Below the pieces are notes generated by a model that saw only the letters and a list, made by a program, of their open reading frames with translations, had not been told where the DNA came from and searched no databases. Shown in pieces: positions 33,977 to 40,934 of a DNA stretch of 64,000 nucleotides. The position numbers and the translations under genes are program-made. The first letter of the stretch is position 1. Each line of letters starts with the position of its first letter. The stretch comes from Candidatus Woykebacteria bacterium RBG_13_40_15 (GTDB taxonomy: Bacteria; Patescibacteria; Microgenomatia; Woykebacterales; RBG-16-39-9b), in contig MHCP01000028.1 in assembly GCA_001816655.1 (NCBI GenBank), forward strand, positions 1-64,000, in the 5' to 3' direction.

Positions 33977-34005
33977 AGTATAAGGAATTTATAACGGCGT
34001 GTCAA
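33977..34005 (-). promoter_or_regulatory. T-box transcript promoter
   Basis: TTGACA (34000-34005) and TATACT (33977-33982), spacer 17, on the minus strand. The start would be near 33970, a few tens of bases before Stem I. Confidence 0.75.
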
Positions 34006-34017
34006 ATGGGTGGGCAA

Positions 34018-34047
34018 GCGGCCTCTGCACATCGGTCGAGAGGCCGC
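34018..34047 (-). terminator. Hairpin after the 34066 gene
   Basis: GCGGCCTCT (34018-34026) pairs with AGAGGCCGC (34039-34047), 12-nt loop. No T-run follows. Confidence 0.5.
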
Positions 34048-34065
34048 TCAGTCTTGTCCAGTTCG

Positions 34066-34461
34066 TTACGCCACTTTGTCCCGCCAAAACCACAAGCCGT
34101 TGAACGTATCGAGATACGCCTCGAAGATCTCGACGAGCATCCCTAGAGCCTCCTCAGACAGAAGATAGGCCTCGAGAGTCTCTGCCGCTAATAGCTGGAA
34201 GGAAACAAGACCATCGGAACCGCTGATCCTTGAAATAGTCAGCAGATCCTCCGACTGCAACCTCCTTAGATTTGCGAGCAGAAAACAGGCGATTGACACC
34301 GCCCTTGTCCTCTCATCACACCTCCCATCAACTGCACTGAGAACGAGCTTTTCGGCGATTTCCTCCGAAAGTCCGTTTGGCGCAATACGCTCAACTAACT
34401 CCTGTAGCTCTGGCAGCTGAAGCGACACCGCCTGAACGATTACGGGGAAGATTCTCTCCAC
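34066..34461 (-). CDS. GC-rich orphan helical protein
   Basis: A 131-residue, wholly helical, acidic protein without known relatives. The frame opens at a TTG at 34539, but the first 26 codons are implausible (many Arg/Trp). A GTG at 34461 has AAAGGA 6 nt upstream, so it is the likely start. Codon use is GC-rich. It is followed by a strong hairpin and then the T-box promoter; the two cassettes are adjacent and codirectional. Confidence 0.55.
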   Translation of the reverse strand: MERIFPVIVQAVSLQLPELQELVERIAPNGLSEEIAEKLVLSAVDGRCDERTRAVSIACFLLANLRRLQSEDLLTISRISGSDGLVSFQLLAAETLEAYLLSEEALGMLVEIFEAYLDTFNGLWFWRDKVA

Positions 34462-34562
34462 TATCCATCCTTTCCGCCACCGCCTCTTCCCCACCGCAGC
34501 GCGTCGTACAATGTTAACAAAAAATCGAACATTTTTCAACCCATAGCTTTGGCCCTAGTACA

Positions 34563-34591
34563 TTGATGTTATACGAGAGAAACGATAGAAT
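34563..34591 (+). promoter_or_regulatory. Preserved promoter of the ychF remnant
   Basis: TTGATG (34563-34568), 17-bp spacer, TAGAAT (34586-34591), 6 nt before the ATG at 34598. Confidence 0.45.
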
Positions 34592-34597
34592 ATCGAT

Positions 34598-34672
34598 ATG
34601 CTGAAGGTTGGAATTGTTGGGGCGTAACCGGAAAAAGTGAGGCTACCAGAATACCCTTTAAGTTCAAATTAA
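34598..34672 (+). pseudogene. Remnant of a YchF-like GTPase start
   Basis: The ATG opens MLKVGIVG, the YchF N-terminus, followed within one base by an in-frame stop. A shifted frame reads TGKSEAT (P-loop GKS), then LPEYPFK, which mirrors AEYPFTT of the intact ychF 1.2 kb downstream. The segment between P-loop and EYPF is deleted. With its own promoter and a terminator at 34779, it looks like a decayed gene copy. The rest of the gap to 34799 shows no coding. Confidence 0.45.
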
Positions 34673-34778
34673 GAATCCCAAAAACCTAGAAAAGAAACCA
34701 GAATTATTGAAAGAGACTCTCTCGGAAGAGTTGTTACTAGTCGGCATCTTTAAAATACTCTTATCTCTCTAAATTTAT

Positions 34779-34797
34779 GAGTAGGCCTACTCTTTTT
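34779..34797 (+). terminator. Palindromic terminator, plus strand
   Basis: GAGTAGGCCTACTC (34779-34792), fully self-complementary, followed by TTTTT. Confidence 0.55.
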
Positions 34798-34799
34798 GT

Positions 34800-35342
34800 T
34801 TAACCTAGTTTTTCTTCTATCTTAGCCAACCTATCCTCTATTCGTCTTAGGACCTCCATTGTCTCAACGTGTGGAGGCGGTCCGTGGTGAGGCGGAGGTG
34901 GAGGCGGCCCGTGATGTCCAGGAGGTGGGGGCGGCGGTCCTGGTTCGTACAGTGGGTTTACTGGTACATCTGCCATTTTTGTCACCTCCTCTCGAAGAGC
35001 TTCAACTTTATTTAATAAATCTTCTTCGGTTTCGTTTTCTGTATCGGCGGTTATTTCTCTACCATCAGGAAACCCATAAATTAGTAACTCCTTGTTTTCG
35101 TTATTCTTAACTCTTAGCGGCAACCTAGTTAGCCAAGGGTACCTGTATCTTATTCGCTCTACTAGTTTATTAATGGCTGCAAGAATTAACTCATCACGGG
35201 AGAAATACAACACGCCACCGACTTGATAAGAGTTTATTTTTCCATCCTCAGCAAGTCGATAAATTCCCTGCCTATAAAAGTACTTCTTGCCAAGGACTTC
35301 TTCTAACTCTTGGGCTGTACATAAATTAGCTACCTTTTCCAT
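34800..35342 (-). CDS. Excisionase-like wHTH protein with polyproline linker and coiled coil
   Basis: A 180-residue protein. Residues ~8-55 look like a MerR/excisionase-type winged helix (TAQELEEVLGKKYFYRQGIYRLAEDGKI...YFSRDEL). A middle ~65-residue region is followed by a linker of two six-proline runs separated by GHHG (residues ~133-155) and a short C-terminal coiled coil (MEVLRRIEDRLAKIEEKLG). The polyproline should require EF-P. A probable small DNA-binding regulator or assembly factor; targets unknown. Native AT-rich codon use. Confidence 0.6.
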   Translation of the reverse strand: MEKVANLCTAQELEEVLGKKYFYRQGIYRLAEDGKINSYQVGGVLYFSRDELILAAINKLVERIRYRYPWLTRLPLRVKNNENKELLIYGFPDGREITADTENETEEDLLNKVEALREEVTKMADVPVNPLYEPGPPPPPPGHHGPPPPPPHHGPPPHVETMEVLRRIEDRLAKIEEKLG

Positions 35343-35367
35343 AGATATTGTTACAAGTCTTACTAGA

Positions 35368-35395
35368 ATTGTAACATAATTAGGGTAAATGTCAA
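35368..35395 (-). promoter_or_regulatory. Promoter of the wHTH gene
   Basis: TTGACA (35390-35395) and TACAAT (35368-35373), spacer 16, minus strand, about 25 nt before the ATG. Confidence 0.55.
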
Positions 35396-35398
35396 GTT

Positions 35399-35426
35399 TT
35401 GGATTTTACACCAAAAATGCTAAAAT
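35399..35426 (+). promoter_or_regulatory. Candidate promoter for an RNA at 35433
   Basis: TTGGAT (35399-35404) and TAAAAT (35421-35426), spacer 16, plus strand, back to back with the wHTH promoter. No reading frame follows. Confidence 0.4.
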
Positions 35427-35432
35427 AGCAGC

Positions 35433-35560
35433 GTTGCACACTGAGTCCCGTTCCATTAAGTTCTAAATGTGAATGGGCTTTAGTAGCAACGCGTGTAGGT
35501 ATCTATCATCGCCAATACTGTAGGAATGGCAGCTTATGGGCTATAAAGAGCTGCGGGGGC
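35433..35560 (+). ncRNA. Candidate structured small RNA, unknown family
   Basis: The non-coding segment behind the promoter folds into a GTTGC/GCAAC-closed arm containing CCATT/AATGG. A second hairpin, GCAGCTTAT...ATAAAGAGCTGC, is followed by GGGGGCC. It does not match tRNA, tmRNA, SRP or RNase P landmarks. Length near 130 nt. Confidence 0.3.
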
Positions 35561-35562
35561 CG

Positions 35563-35793
35563 TCAAGCACTCGTATTTAACTCCAAGCTCTCTTCAATTA
35601 CTTCCAACCGCCCATCATGCTTATCAATCCGCTTCCTCTCTAAGTCCAATGCATCCATGTATGCTTTAATTTCTTTCTCTAAATTTAAGAGCGAAACTGT
35701 ATGGCTGTCTAGTTTTTCATTTACTGGCTCAAGTTTTTCTTTGAGCGCCTTATTTATTATTTTGTCGATAGCTTCTAAATCTTTTTCTTCCAT
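35563..35793 (-). CDS. Short coiled-coil protein
   Basis: A 76-residue, highly charged helical protein with heptad spacing throughout (LDSHTVSLLNLEKEIKAYMD). The open frame runs to 35967 inside ychF, but the ATG at 35793 (MEEKDLEAIDKI) marks the real start. Such short coiled coils are common near recombination or surface loci; function unknown. Divergent from ychF. Confidence 0.55.
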   Translation of the reverse strand: MEEKDLEAIDKIINKALKEKLEPVNEKLDSHTVSLLNLEKEIKAYMDALDLERKRIDKHDGRLEVIEESLELNTSA

Positions 35794-35854
35794 AGACTTA
35801 CAATCTAACAAACAAGTATAATACAAGTCAATCTGCCTTTTTGAAAGGTAAAAA

Positions 35855-36736
35855 ATGTTAAGAGTCGGGATCGTTGGATTGCCAAACTCTGGAAAATCTA
35901 CACTTTTTAATGCCCTGCTACAGCGACAGATTGCAGAAGTCGCCGAATACCCTTTTACAACTATCAAACCAAATGTCGGTGTTGTTCAGGTACCAGACCA
36001 TCGACTAAGCGAAATTTCAAAAGCAACCGGAATCCAAAAGACTGTACCAGCAGCGATTGAATTTATTGATATTGCCGGTCTTGTCAAAGGAGCGCATGAA
36101 GGAGAGGGTTTGGGAAACCAATTTTTAGGACACATCCGAGACGTTGATGTCGTTTTACACCTAGTGCGAGCCTTTCACAATCCGAATGTTCAACATCACA
36201 CAGATTTTCCCGACCCCATTAAAGACAGCGAAATTGTAACCCAAGAGCTAAAACTGGCAGAGATCGAAAAGCCAACGATTTATGCGATCAATGCAGACGA
36301 AACCGACCTTTCCGACACTTCTGTCCCAATTGAGGATGCCATTAAAATTTCAGCTAAACTGGAAGCTGAGCTGTCTCAGCTTTCTCCCGAAGATCAAAAA
36401 GCCTATCTTAAAGAGCTTGGAATCGAAAAAACAGGATTGGAAAAAGTCATTTTAGCTTGCTATGAACCTCTGAACCTTATTACCTTTTTCACCATCGTTG
36501 GAAGAAAACAAGTCCAAGCCTGGCCGGTCAAAAAAGGAACCACCGCCTTAGAGGCAGCTGGAATCGTTCACACTGATATGCAGAAAGGTTTTATAAAAGC
36601 TGAAGGAATTGAATGGAACAAATTAGTTGAAGCAAAGAGTTGGAAGGCAGCAGCCGAAAAAGGTTGGATCAGACTTGAAAGCCGTGATTACGAAATAAAA
36701 GATGGCGATGTGGTAGAGTTCAAATTCAATATTTAA
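35855..36736 (+). CDS. ychF: YchF/OLA1 GTPase lacking the helical domain
   Basis: Ribosome-associated ATPase/GTPase of the OBG family. The P-loop is GLPNSGKST, switch region DIAGLVKGAHEGEGLGNQFL, and the C-terminal TGS domain ends DGDVVEFKFNI. It is 293 residues against ~363. Between TQELKLAEIE and KPTIYAINADE the ~70-residue helical coiled-coil domain present in E. coli YchF is absent, with a clean junction. An AAAGG Shine-Dalgarno precedes the ATG. Its stop overlaps the convergent pilO stop by 4 bp. Confidence 0.92.
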   Translation: MLRVGIVGLPNSGKSTLFNALLQRQIAEVAEYPFTTIKPNVGVVQVPDHRLSEISKATGIQKTVPAAIEFIDIAGLVKGAHEGEGLGNQFLGHIRDVDVVLHLVRAFHNPNVQHHTDFPDPIKDSEIVTQELKLAEIEKPTIYAINADETDLSDTSVPIEDAIKISAKLEAELSQLSPEDQKAYLKELGIEKTGLEKVILACYEPLNLITFFTIVGRKQVQAWPVKKGTTALEAAGIVHTDMQKGFIKAEGIEWNKLVEAKSWKAAAEKGWIRLESRDYEIKDGDVVEFKFNI

Positions 36737-37482
36737 TTAAAGGGGTCTACCCTTCCTAGGGGTTCGCTCGCTGGAAATGTAGTCACCATTATTTGACTTA
36801 ATAGATCGTCAATATCTTTTTTCTCAGCCTCAGTTAGACCTACAAATGTACCAGCGCTTGCAACCGCAGGTAAAGAATACAAAGGAAATTCGATACCAAC
36901 CGTTGCAGTTATCGCTGACTCACTTTGATTTTTACTAATATTCAAATCTGTCACAGAAGCTACTCTATCCATTTTATTTAAATTTATTAAGAGTCCCAGC
37001 AGCGACTGATAAGAACCTGAAAAGGAAATTCGCATTTTCGGGGCTGAACTTTGCCCAGTCGTACTTGCACTCTGGGGGGTAGTTTGGCTAACTCCTGACA
37101 CAGAACTGTTACCTACCTGTGACGGAGTTTGAATTTGCAGAGCTGAGACTTTCATACCAGAAGCTGCTGCAACAGCTTCAACAAGCGATGTAATCCTCAA
37201 ATTATCTGATTCCGTCGGAAGCAACTTATCCAAAGCTTCGTTATCCTCACTAATTTCCGCTGAATCTAAATTTTTAAGGGTCTGTAAGTTTCTATCTAAG
37301 ACCTCTAGGCGGGCCTCATCCTCTTTAATTTTTTCTCTTGCAGAAGACCAGGAATGAAATCTTGGTACCATCACGAAATAAATTAATGAGGCAGAAATTA
37401 ATAAAGCAACGAGTATCCCGGCAATTGTAAAAATCACCGTGTAATTAGAAGTTTTTGCCGCTTTCGATTTATTATCTTTCAT
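36733..37482 (-). CDS. pilO: Type IV pilus assembly protein PilO-like
   Basis: A 249-residue inner-membrane protein. A short basic N-terminus, one transmembrane helix (~14-36), a coiled coil (~45-75) and a periplasmic ferredoxin-like domain (RISFSGSYQSLLGLLINLNKMDR) form the PilO pattern. It pairs with PilN to align the pilus machine. A Ser/Gln-rich loop (~125-145) is unusual. Last gene of the pilus operon, 4 bp after pilN. Confidence 0.8.
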   Translation of the reverse strand: MKDNKSKAAKTSNYTVIFTIAGILVALLISASLIYFVMVPRFHSWSSAREKIKEDEARLEVLDRNLQTLKNLDSAEISEDNEALDKLLPTESDNLRITSLVEAVAAASGMKVSALQIQTPSQVGNSSVSGVSQTTPQSASTTGQSSAPKMRISFSGSYQSLLGLLINLNKMDRVASVTDLNISKNQSESAITATVGIEFPLYSLPAVASAGTFVGLTEAEKKDIDDLLSQIMVTTFPASEPLGRVDPFN

Positions 37483-37486
37483 TTTT

Positions 37487-38026
37487 CTATTTTAACCCCA
37501 AAGTTAGGTTAAAAATGTAGCTGTCTATGCTCTTGGTAAGGGAGCCTATGTTTACGCTCGAAAAAGTTTTATCTCCCTTCAGTGCTCCATAGAATTGATA
37601 AAGTATTTTCGGATCCGTCGATTTCACCTGCACTGTCAATTTGGAATTTTTGAAATCAAGGCTAGTCAATGTAATACCATTGGGTATAGTTTTCCCAAAC
37701 TCAATAAGTTTGTCATAAAAATCTTGGTTTTTGCTTTGAGCGGCTTTTATCTGACCAATCTTCCCCTTCAAACTACCTACCTGCTGCGCTACCGATGCGT
37801 AAGTCTGCCAACTGCTCCTTTCAGAACTTAAATTTTCGGAAACCTCTCTCGCTTTGCTTTCCTCAACTAAACTGCCGTAGTAAATTGTTACAGAAATTAT
37901 CGCTACTATAATTACAACGGCAATTGAGACCAAAAGCGATATACTTTTAAACTTCCCTAAATCTAGAGAAGTTTTCGGCTCGGGGATTAAATTTAATTCT
38001 TTTTGTTTTTTTTCAAAAATAGGCAT
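37487..38026 (-). CDS. pilN: Type IV pilus assembly protein PilN-like
   Basis: A 179-residue protein. The N-terminal cytosolic peptide KELNLIPEPK matches the PilN INLLP-type motif that binds PilM. A transmembrane helix (~30-52), coiled coil and small periplasmic domain follow. The frame opens at TTG 38044, but ATG 38026 is chosen. No pilM is in the window. Its 5' flank contains a GC-rich palindrome. Confidence 0.8.
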   Translation of the reverse strand: MPIFEKKQKELNLIPEPKTSLDLGKFKSISLLVSIAVVIIVAIISVTIYYGSLVEESKAREVSENLSSERSSWQTYASVAQQVGSLKGKIGQIKAAQSKNQDFYDKLIEFGKTIPNGITLTSLDFKNSKLTVQVKSTDPKILYQFYGALKGDKTFSSVNIGSLTKSIDSYIFNLTLGLK

Positions 38027-38038
38027 AGCAGACTTACT

Positions 38039-38063
38039 CACCAAGGCTTTAGCGAAGGCGAGC
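38039..38063. repeat. GC-rich palindromic repeat fragment upstream of pilN
   Basis: CACCAAGGCTTTAGCGAAGGCG is a diverged copy of the element at 33815 (CACCGAAGCTTTGGCGAAGGCG). Confidence 0.5.
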
Positions 38064-38125
38064 TAACTTTTTACTAACACAATCGTAACAATAATAAGCC
38101 TCGTTTGCAAGTCAAAAAGCTGACC

Positions 38126-38764
38126 CTACGGCACAATTCTTGGTTTACCGCTAGGATTATCAGCAGGAGCTTCTTGCGGACCATCTCCATTTGAATCATC
38201 ATCCCCGCTATCGTCTTGATCTTGATCGTCTGGTATCCCGTCGTTATCATGGTCGAAAGGAAACTCGTCAGAATCATCTGGAATACCGTCGTTGTCGCTA
38301 TCTGGGTCTCCAGCATCGGAATTACCATCGTTATCATGGTCGTACGGAAGATCATCAAGACCATCTTCAATACCATCGCTGTCATCGTCAGAGTCCTGCC
38401 CATCATTTACCCCATTGTTGTTATGATCAAAAGCCATAGAGTCAGAAGAATTTAAAATGCCGTCATTATCATGATCTGTGTCCCGTGAATCGGGGGTCCC
38501 ATCATTGTCATGATCAGTTGGAAAGGAATCTGCACTGTTTGCTATCCCATCACCATCCTTGTCATCTTTGGTAACAAGCGCATTAGTTTTTTGGTTATTT
38601 GCTTTTAGATTTTCTTTTTCAGAAGTTGAGGACCCAAAGTTCATTATTATTGCTGTTAGTATTATGAACAATAAGAGTGTTACCCCTAAAATTATTAAAA
38701 GCGTTTTCTTATCCTTTTTGTTTATTAGTTTTTTCAAAAACTCTGTATTCACTTTTCCTTCCAA
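38126..38764 (-). CDS. Membrane-anchored thrombospondin type-3 repeat protein
   Basis: A 212-residue protein. A transmembrane helix (residues ~20-42) is followed from residue ~65 by seven or more calcium-binding TSP3/EF-like repeats (DKDGDGIANSADSFP, DHDNDGTPDSRD, and so on) and a proline-rich tail. The repeats should form a rigid calcium-dependent rod outside the membrane. It starts inside the last codons of the PilX-like gene (16-bp overlap), so it belongs to the pilus operon and may be a pilus accessory or adhesin stalk. Confidence 0.75.
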   Translation of the reverse strand: MEGKVNTEFLKKLINKKDKKTLLIILGVTLLLFIILTAIIMNFGSSTSEKENLKANNQKTNALVTKDDKDGDGIANSADSFPTDHDNDGTPDSRDTDHDNDGILNSSDSMAFDHNNNGVNDGQDSDDDSDGIEDGLDDLPYDHDNDGNSDAGDPDSDNDGIPDDSDEFPFDHDNDGIPDDQDQDDSGDDDSNGDGPQEAPADNPSGKPRIVP

Positions 38765-40329
38765 TCAAGAATTGAGTAATTCCCAATCGTCGGAAACAAA
38801 GGAGGCGGCACTACACTTAAATTTTGATCGTAGGTCAAGTTACGGGTTTGGTAACCAGTCCCATCAGTGTAGGCAAACCCGTACCGCTTGTTGGTACCAA
38901 TCGAACCGTAAACCGTAACTATGTTTCGCCTGTAATAGGTAGAACTACAGTCTTCGTTGTAATAATTACGGCCGACTCTTCCTTTTTGGGCAAGCAAGGC
39001 GGCATGAATTTTTAGTTCCTTACTATCATCGTTGTAACCTGGCTGAGTCGGAAGAGTACCTTCACTGTTCAAACCAACCGAAATATCCTTCTGGGCAATC
39101 AGACCTAGCTTGTCGCTGCCGTCAAGATTGGTGTACTCAAGATCACTGTTTATAAAGATTGAACGGTCGGTCGACTCCGGCAAAGTCGCTGCTGCTATTG
39201 TAAGCTGAGCATCGTCAATTTGGCCGTCAATCCATAAATTATCCTCAACAAAGATAAGACCATTATTTGGAAAAAGGACATCGTTACCAATCTTGGTTTG
39301 GCTGTTAATTGTATTCTTATCTTGCCATTTATACTGATTACCAGTCCAGCAAGATCCGGTTGTACTGTTCACCCTGTAAATGTCGAAACTATGGATCGGA
39401 GCTGTCTGTAAAACGATGTGATAACCACTGGCTCCCGAGGGACCGTAGTAAAGCCCATCTGGTGGTTGGGCTTTTTCTTTAATATCGGCTAAATCCGCTG
39501 TTACTTGATTGAAATCTACAGGCGGAACTGGAAAACTAGTCCCTCCAAGAAAGACTTGAGAAGGATCCGGACGGTGAGTATGGACCCCCGGCTCATTTGG
39601 TCCGCTATGATCGGGATCATTATAATTAGCCATAGCACTAGTAACTAAACCGTGGGCTACACCATCAAAACGAACCCCGCCATTGTTATGAACTGGGCCA
39701 AAAACTTCAGTACCCTCTCCAAAGCGGAGATGATTGGTTGTATCATTGGCCACAACAGCATATTGGGCAAACGATGGTACGCCAAGTGTAGCTATAATCG
39801 TCCTATTTTCATTACCGTCTGCAACGTCTCCTCTAGATTCTACTACCACCTTACCACCACCACTTGCCCCACCTCCTCCACAAGGCCCAAAATAATCACC
39901 ATGGGCCAAATGAGCCGCCACGGCAGAAGGGGCAACTGTTAGGGTCTCATCGACTGGTGGTGGAACGTGGCAAATAATAACCTTACCCCCCTGGGTAATT
40001 TCTGGTGGTGCAACCCAAAGGGTGTAGGTACCAATCACCTTTCCGGTATTATCCGTATAGTTGTGTACAAAGGGGCCATATGGAGGGGAACCTACGCAAG
40101 GGTTGCCATCACAATAATCGTCAGGGGAGTGCACAAGATGCCAAAGGTAGTAGTTTATTCCTGCCTCAGCAACATCTAAGGCAGACAGCCTTCTGACTCC
40201 CGCGTTTGAATTTTTTAATCCCAATATGACCAAACTAACGACAACAAAGAGAACTCCAGCAACAATGCTTATTAGTATTATCGACCAAATTAAAGCTAAT
40301 CCCCGCTCTTTTATAAAACAAGTTCTCAT
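38749..40329 (-). CDS. PilX-like pilus accessory protein with large ectodomain
   Basis: A 526-residue protein. The N-terminal GLALIWSIILISIVAGVLF helix and the following SALDVAEAGINYYLW segment are typical of PilX-like minor pilins. The ectodomain contains a CHVPP...AAHLAHGD module often found in surface proteins and a beta-rich region with DGLYYGPSGASG. Cleavage at a canonical GFxxxE site is not evident. It lies between the PilW-like and TSP3 genes with 4- and 16-bp overlaps. Confidence 0.75.
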   Translation of the reverse strand: MRTCFIKERGLALIWSIILISIVAGVLFVVVSLVILGLKNSNAGVRRLSALDVAEAGINYYLWHLVHSPDDYCDGNPCVGSPPYGPFVHNYTDNTGKVIGTYTLWVAPPEITQGGKVIICHVPPPVDETLTVAPSAVAAHLAHGDYFGPCGGGGASGGGKVVVESRGDVADGNENRTIIATLGVPSFAQYAVVANDTTNHLRFGEGTEVFGPVHNNGGVRFDGVAHGLVTSAMANYNDPDHSGPNEPGVHTHRPDPSQVFLGGTSFPVPPVDFNQVTADLADIKEKAQPPDGLYYGPSGASGYHIVLQTAPIHSFDIYRVNSTTGSCWTGNQYKWQDKNTINSQTKIGNDVLFPNNGLIFVEDNLWIDGQIDDAQLTIAAATLPESTDRSIFINSDLEYTNLDGSDKLGLIAQKDISVGLNSEGTLPTQPGYNDDSKELKIHAALLAQKGRVGRNYYNEDCSSTYYRRNIVTVYGSIGTNKRYGFAYTDGTGYQTRNLTYDQNLSVVPPPLFPTIGNYSILDWKEK

Positions 40330-40928
40330 AAATTAGTTTTATTCCATCTAAGCTGCGCACTAGTTTCCACTTTAAATGGGCTTGGATTATCCAGCTGTTT
40401 AAAAATAAATTTCATCTTTATCAGCGTAACCTCCAAGGGATTTATAGGTGCGGAGAGCGTCTCTCCATCTTGATTATAATACGAAAAGATTCTTTCTGCC
40501 CCATTAATCACATCAAAGGCTAAAATTTTTGTTGTTTCGGAAGCTGGGTTGTAGGTATATGGCGCTTCAGAACCGGTTGGCGGTATCTCGCCTCTCATCA
40601 AACTTGTTCCGTCTAGGTAAAATCTCACCTGGAATGGAGCAGGATCTGTTGCGACTACATATTCTCTAATTGTTAGGCCCTGGTTTCCTGCTGACACAAT
40701 TTCAGTTGCTTGTCTTACCTCTTTTGTAATTCTTTCACAAACTGCTTGAGCTTGATTATTCGCCTTGTAGGATTCCCAACTGCCTTGGCTTCTTTTAAAA
40801 ACCTGAACAATTATAGTTATAACGACGATTAGAATAATTGAAGATATTCCAATCGCGATAAGAAGTTCAAGTAAACTAAAGCCGCGGTTTCCAGTTTTTA
40901 ATTTTTCCCACCAATCCGTGATTTTCAT
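40326..40928 (-). CDS. PilW-like minor pilin
   Basis: A 200-residue prepilin. The class III leader GFSLLELLIAIG is cleaved by prepilin peptidase before Phe; Glu+5 is present and the hydrophobic helix continues. The globular part is beta-rich (EYVVATDPAPFQVRFYLDGT). It probably primes pilus assembly with its operon partners. It overlaps the next gene by 4 bp. Confidence 0.82.
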   Translation of the reverse strand: MKITDWWEKLKTGNRGFSLLELLIAIGISSIILIVVITIIVQVFKRSQGSWESYKANNQAQAVCERITKEVRQATEIVSAGNQGLTIREYVVATDPAPFQVRFYLDGTSLMRGEIPPTGSEAPYTYNPASETTKILAFDVINGAERIFSYYNQDGETLSAPINPLEVTLIKMKFIFKQLDNPSPFKVETSAQLRWNKTNL

Positions 40929-40934
40929 ATTTCT

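Noticed and set aside
34462..34539. TTG-initiated N-terminal extension of the 34066 gene
   Set aside because: There is no ribosome site; the GTG at 34461 has AAAGGA at proper spacing.
35794..35967. N-terminal extension of the short coiled-coil protein
   Set aside because: It runs antisense through the start of ychF and across its promoter.
38074..38406. Met/Thr-rich minus-strand frame inside the TSP3 gene
   Set aside because: It is an out-of-frame shadow of the repetitive Asp-rich coding sequence.
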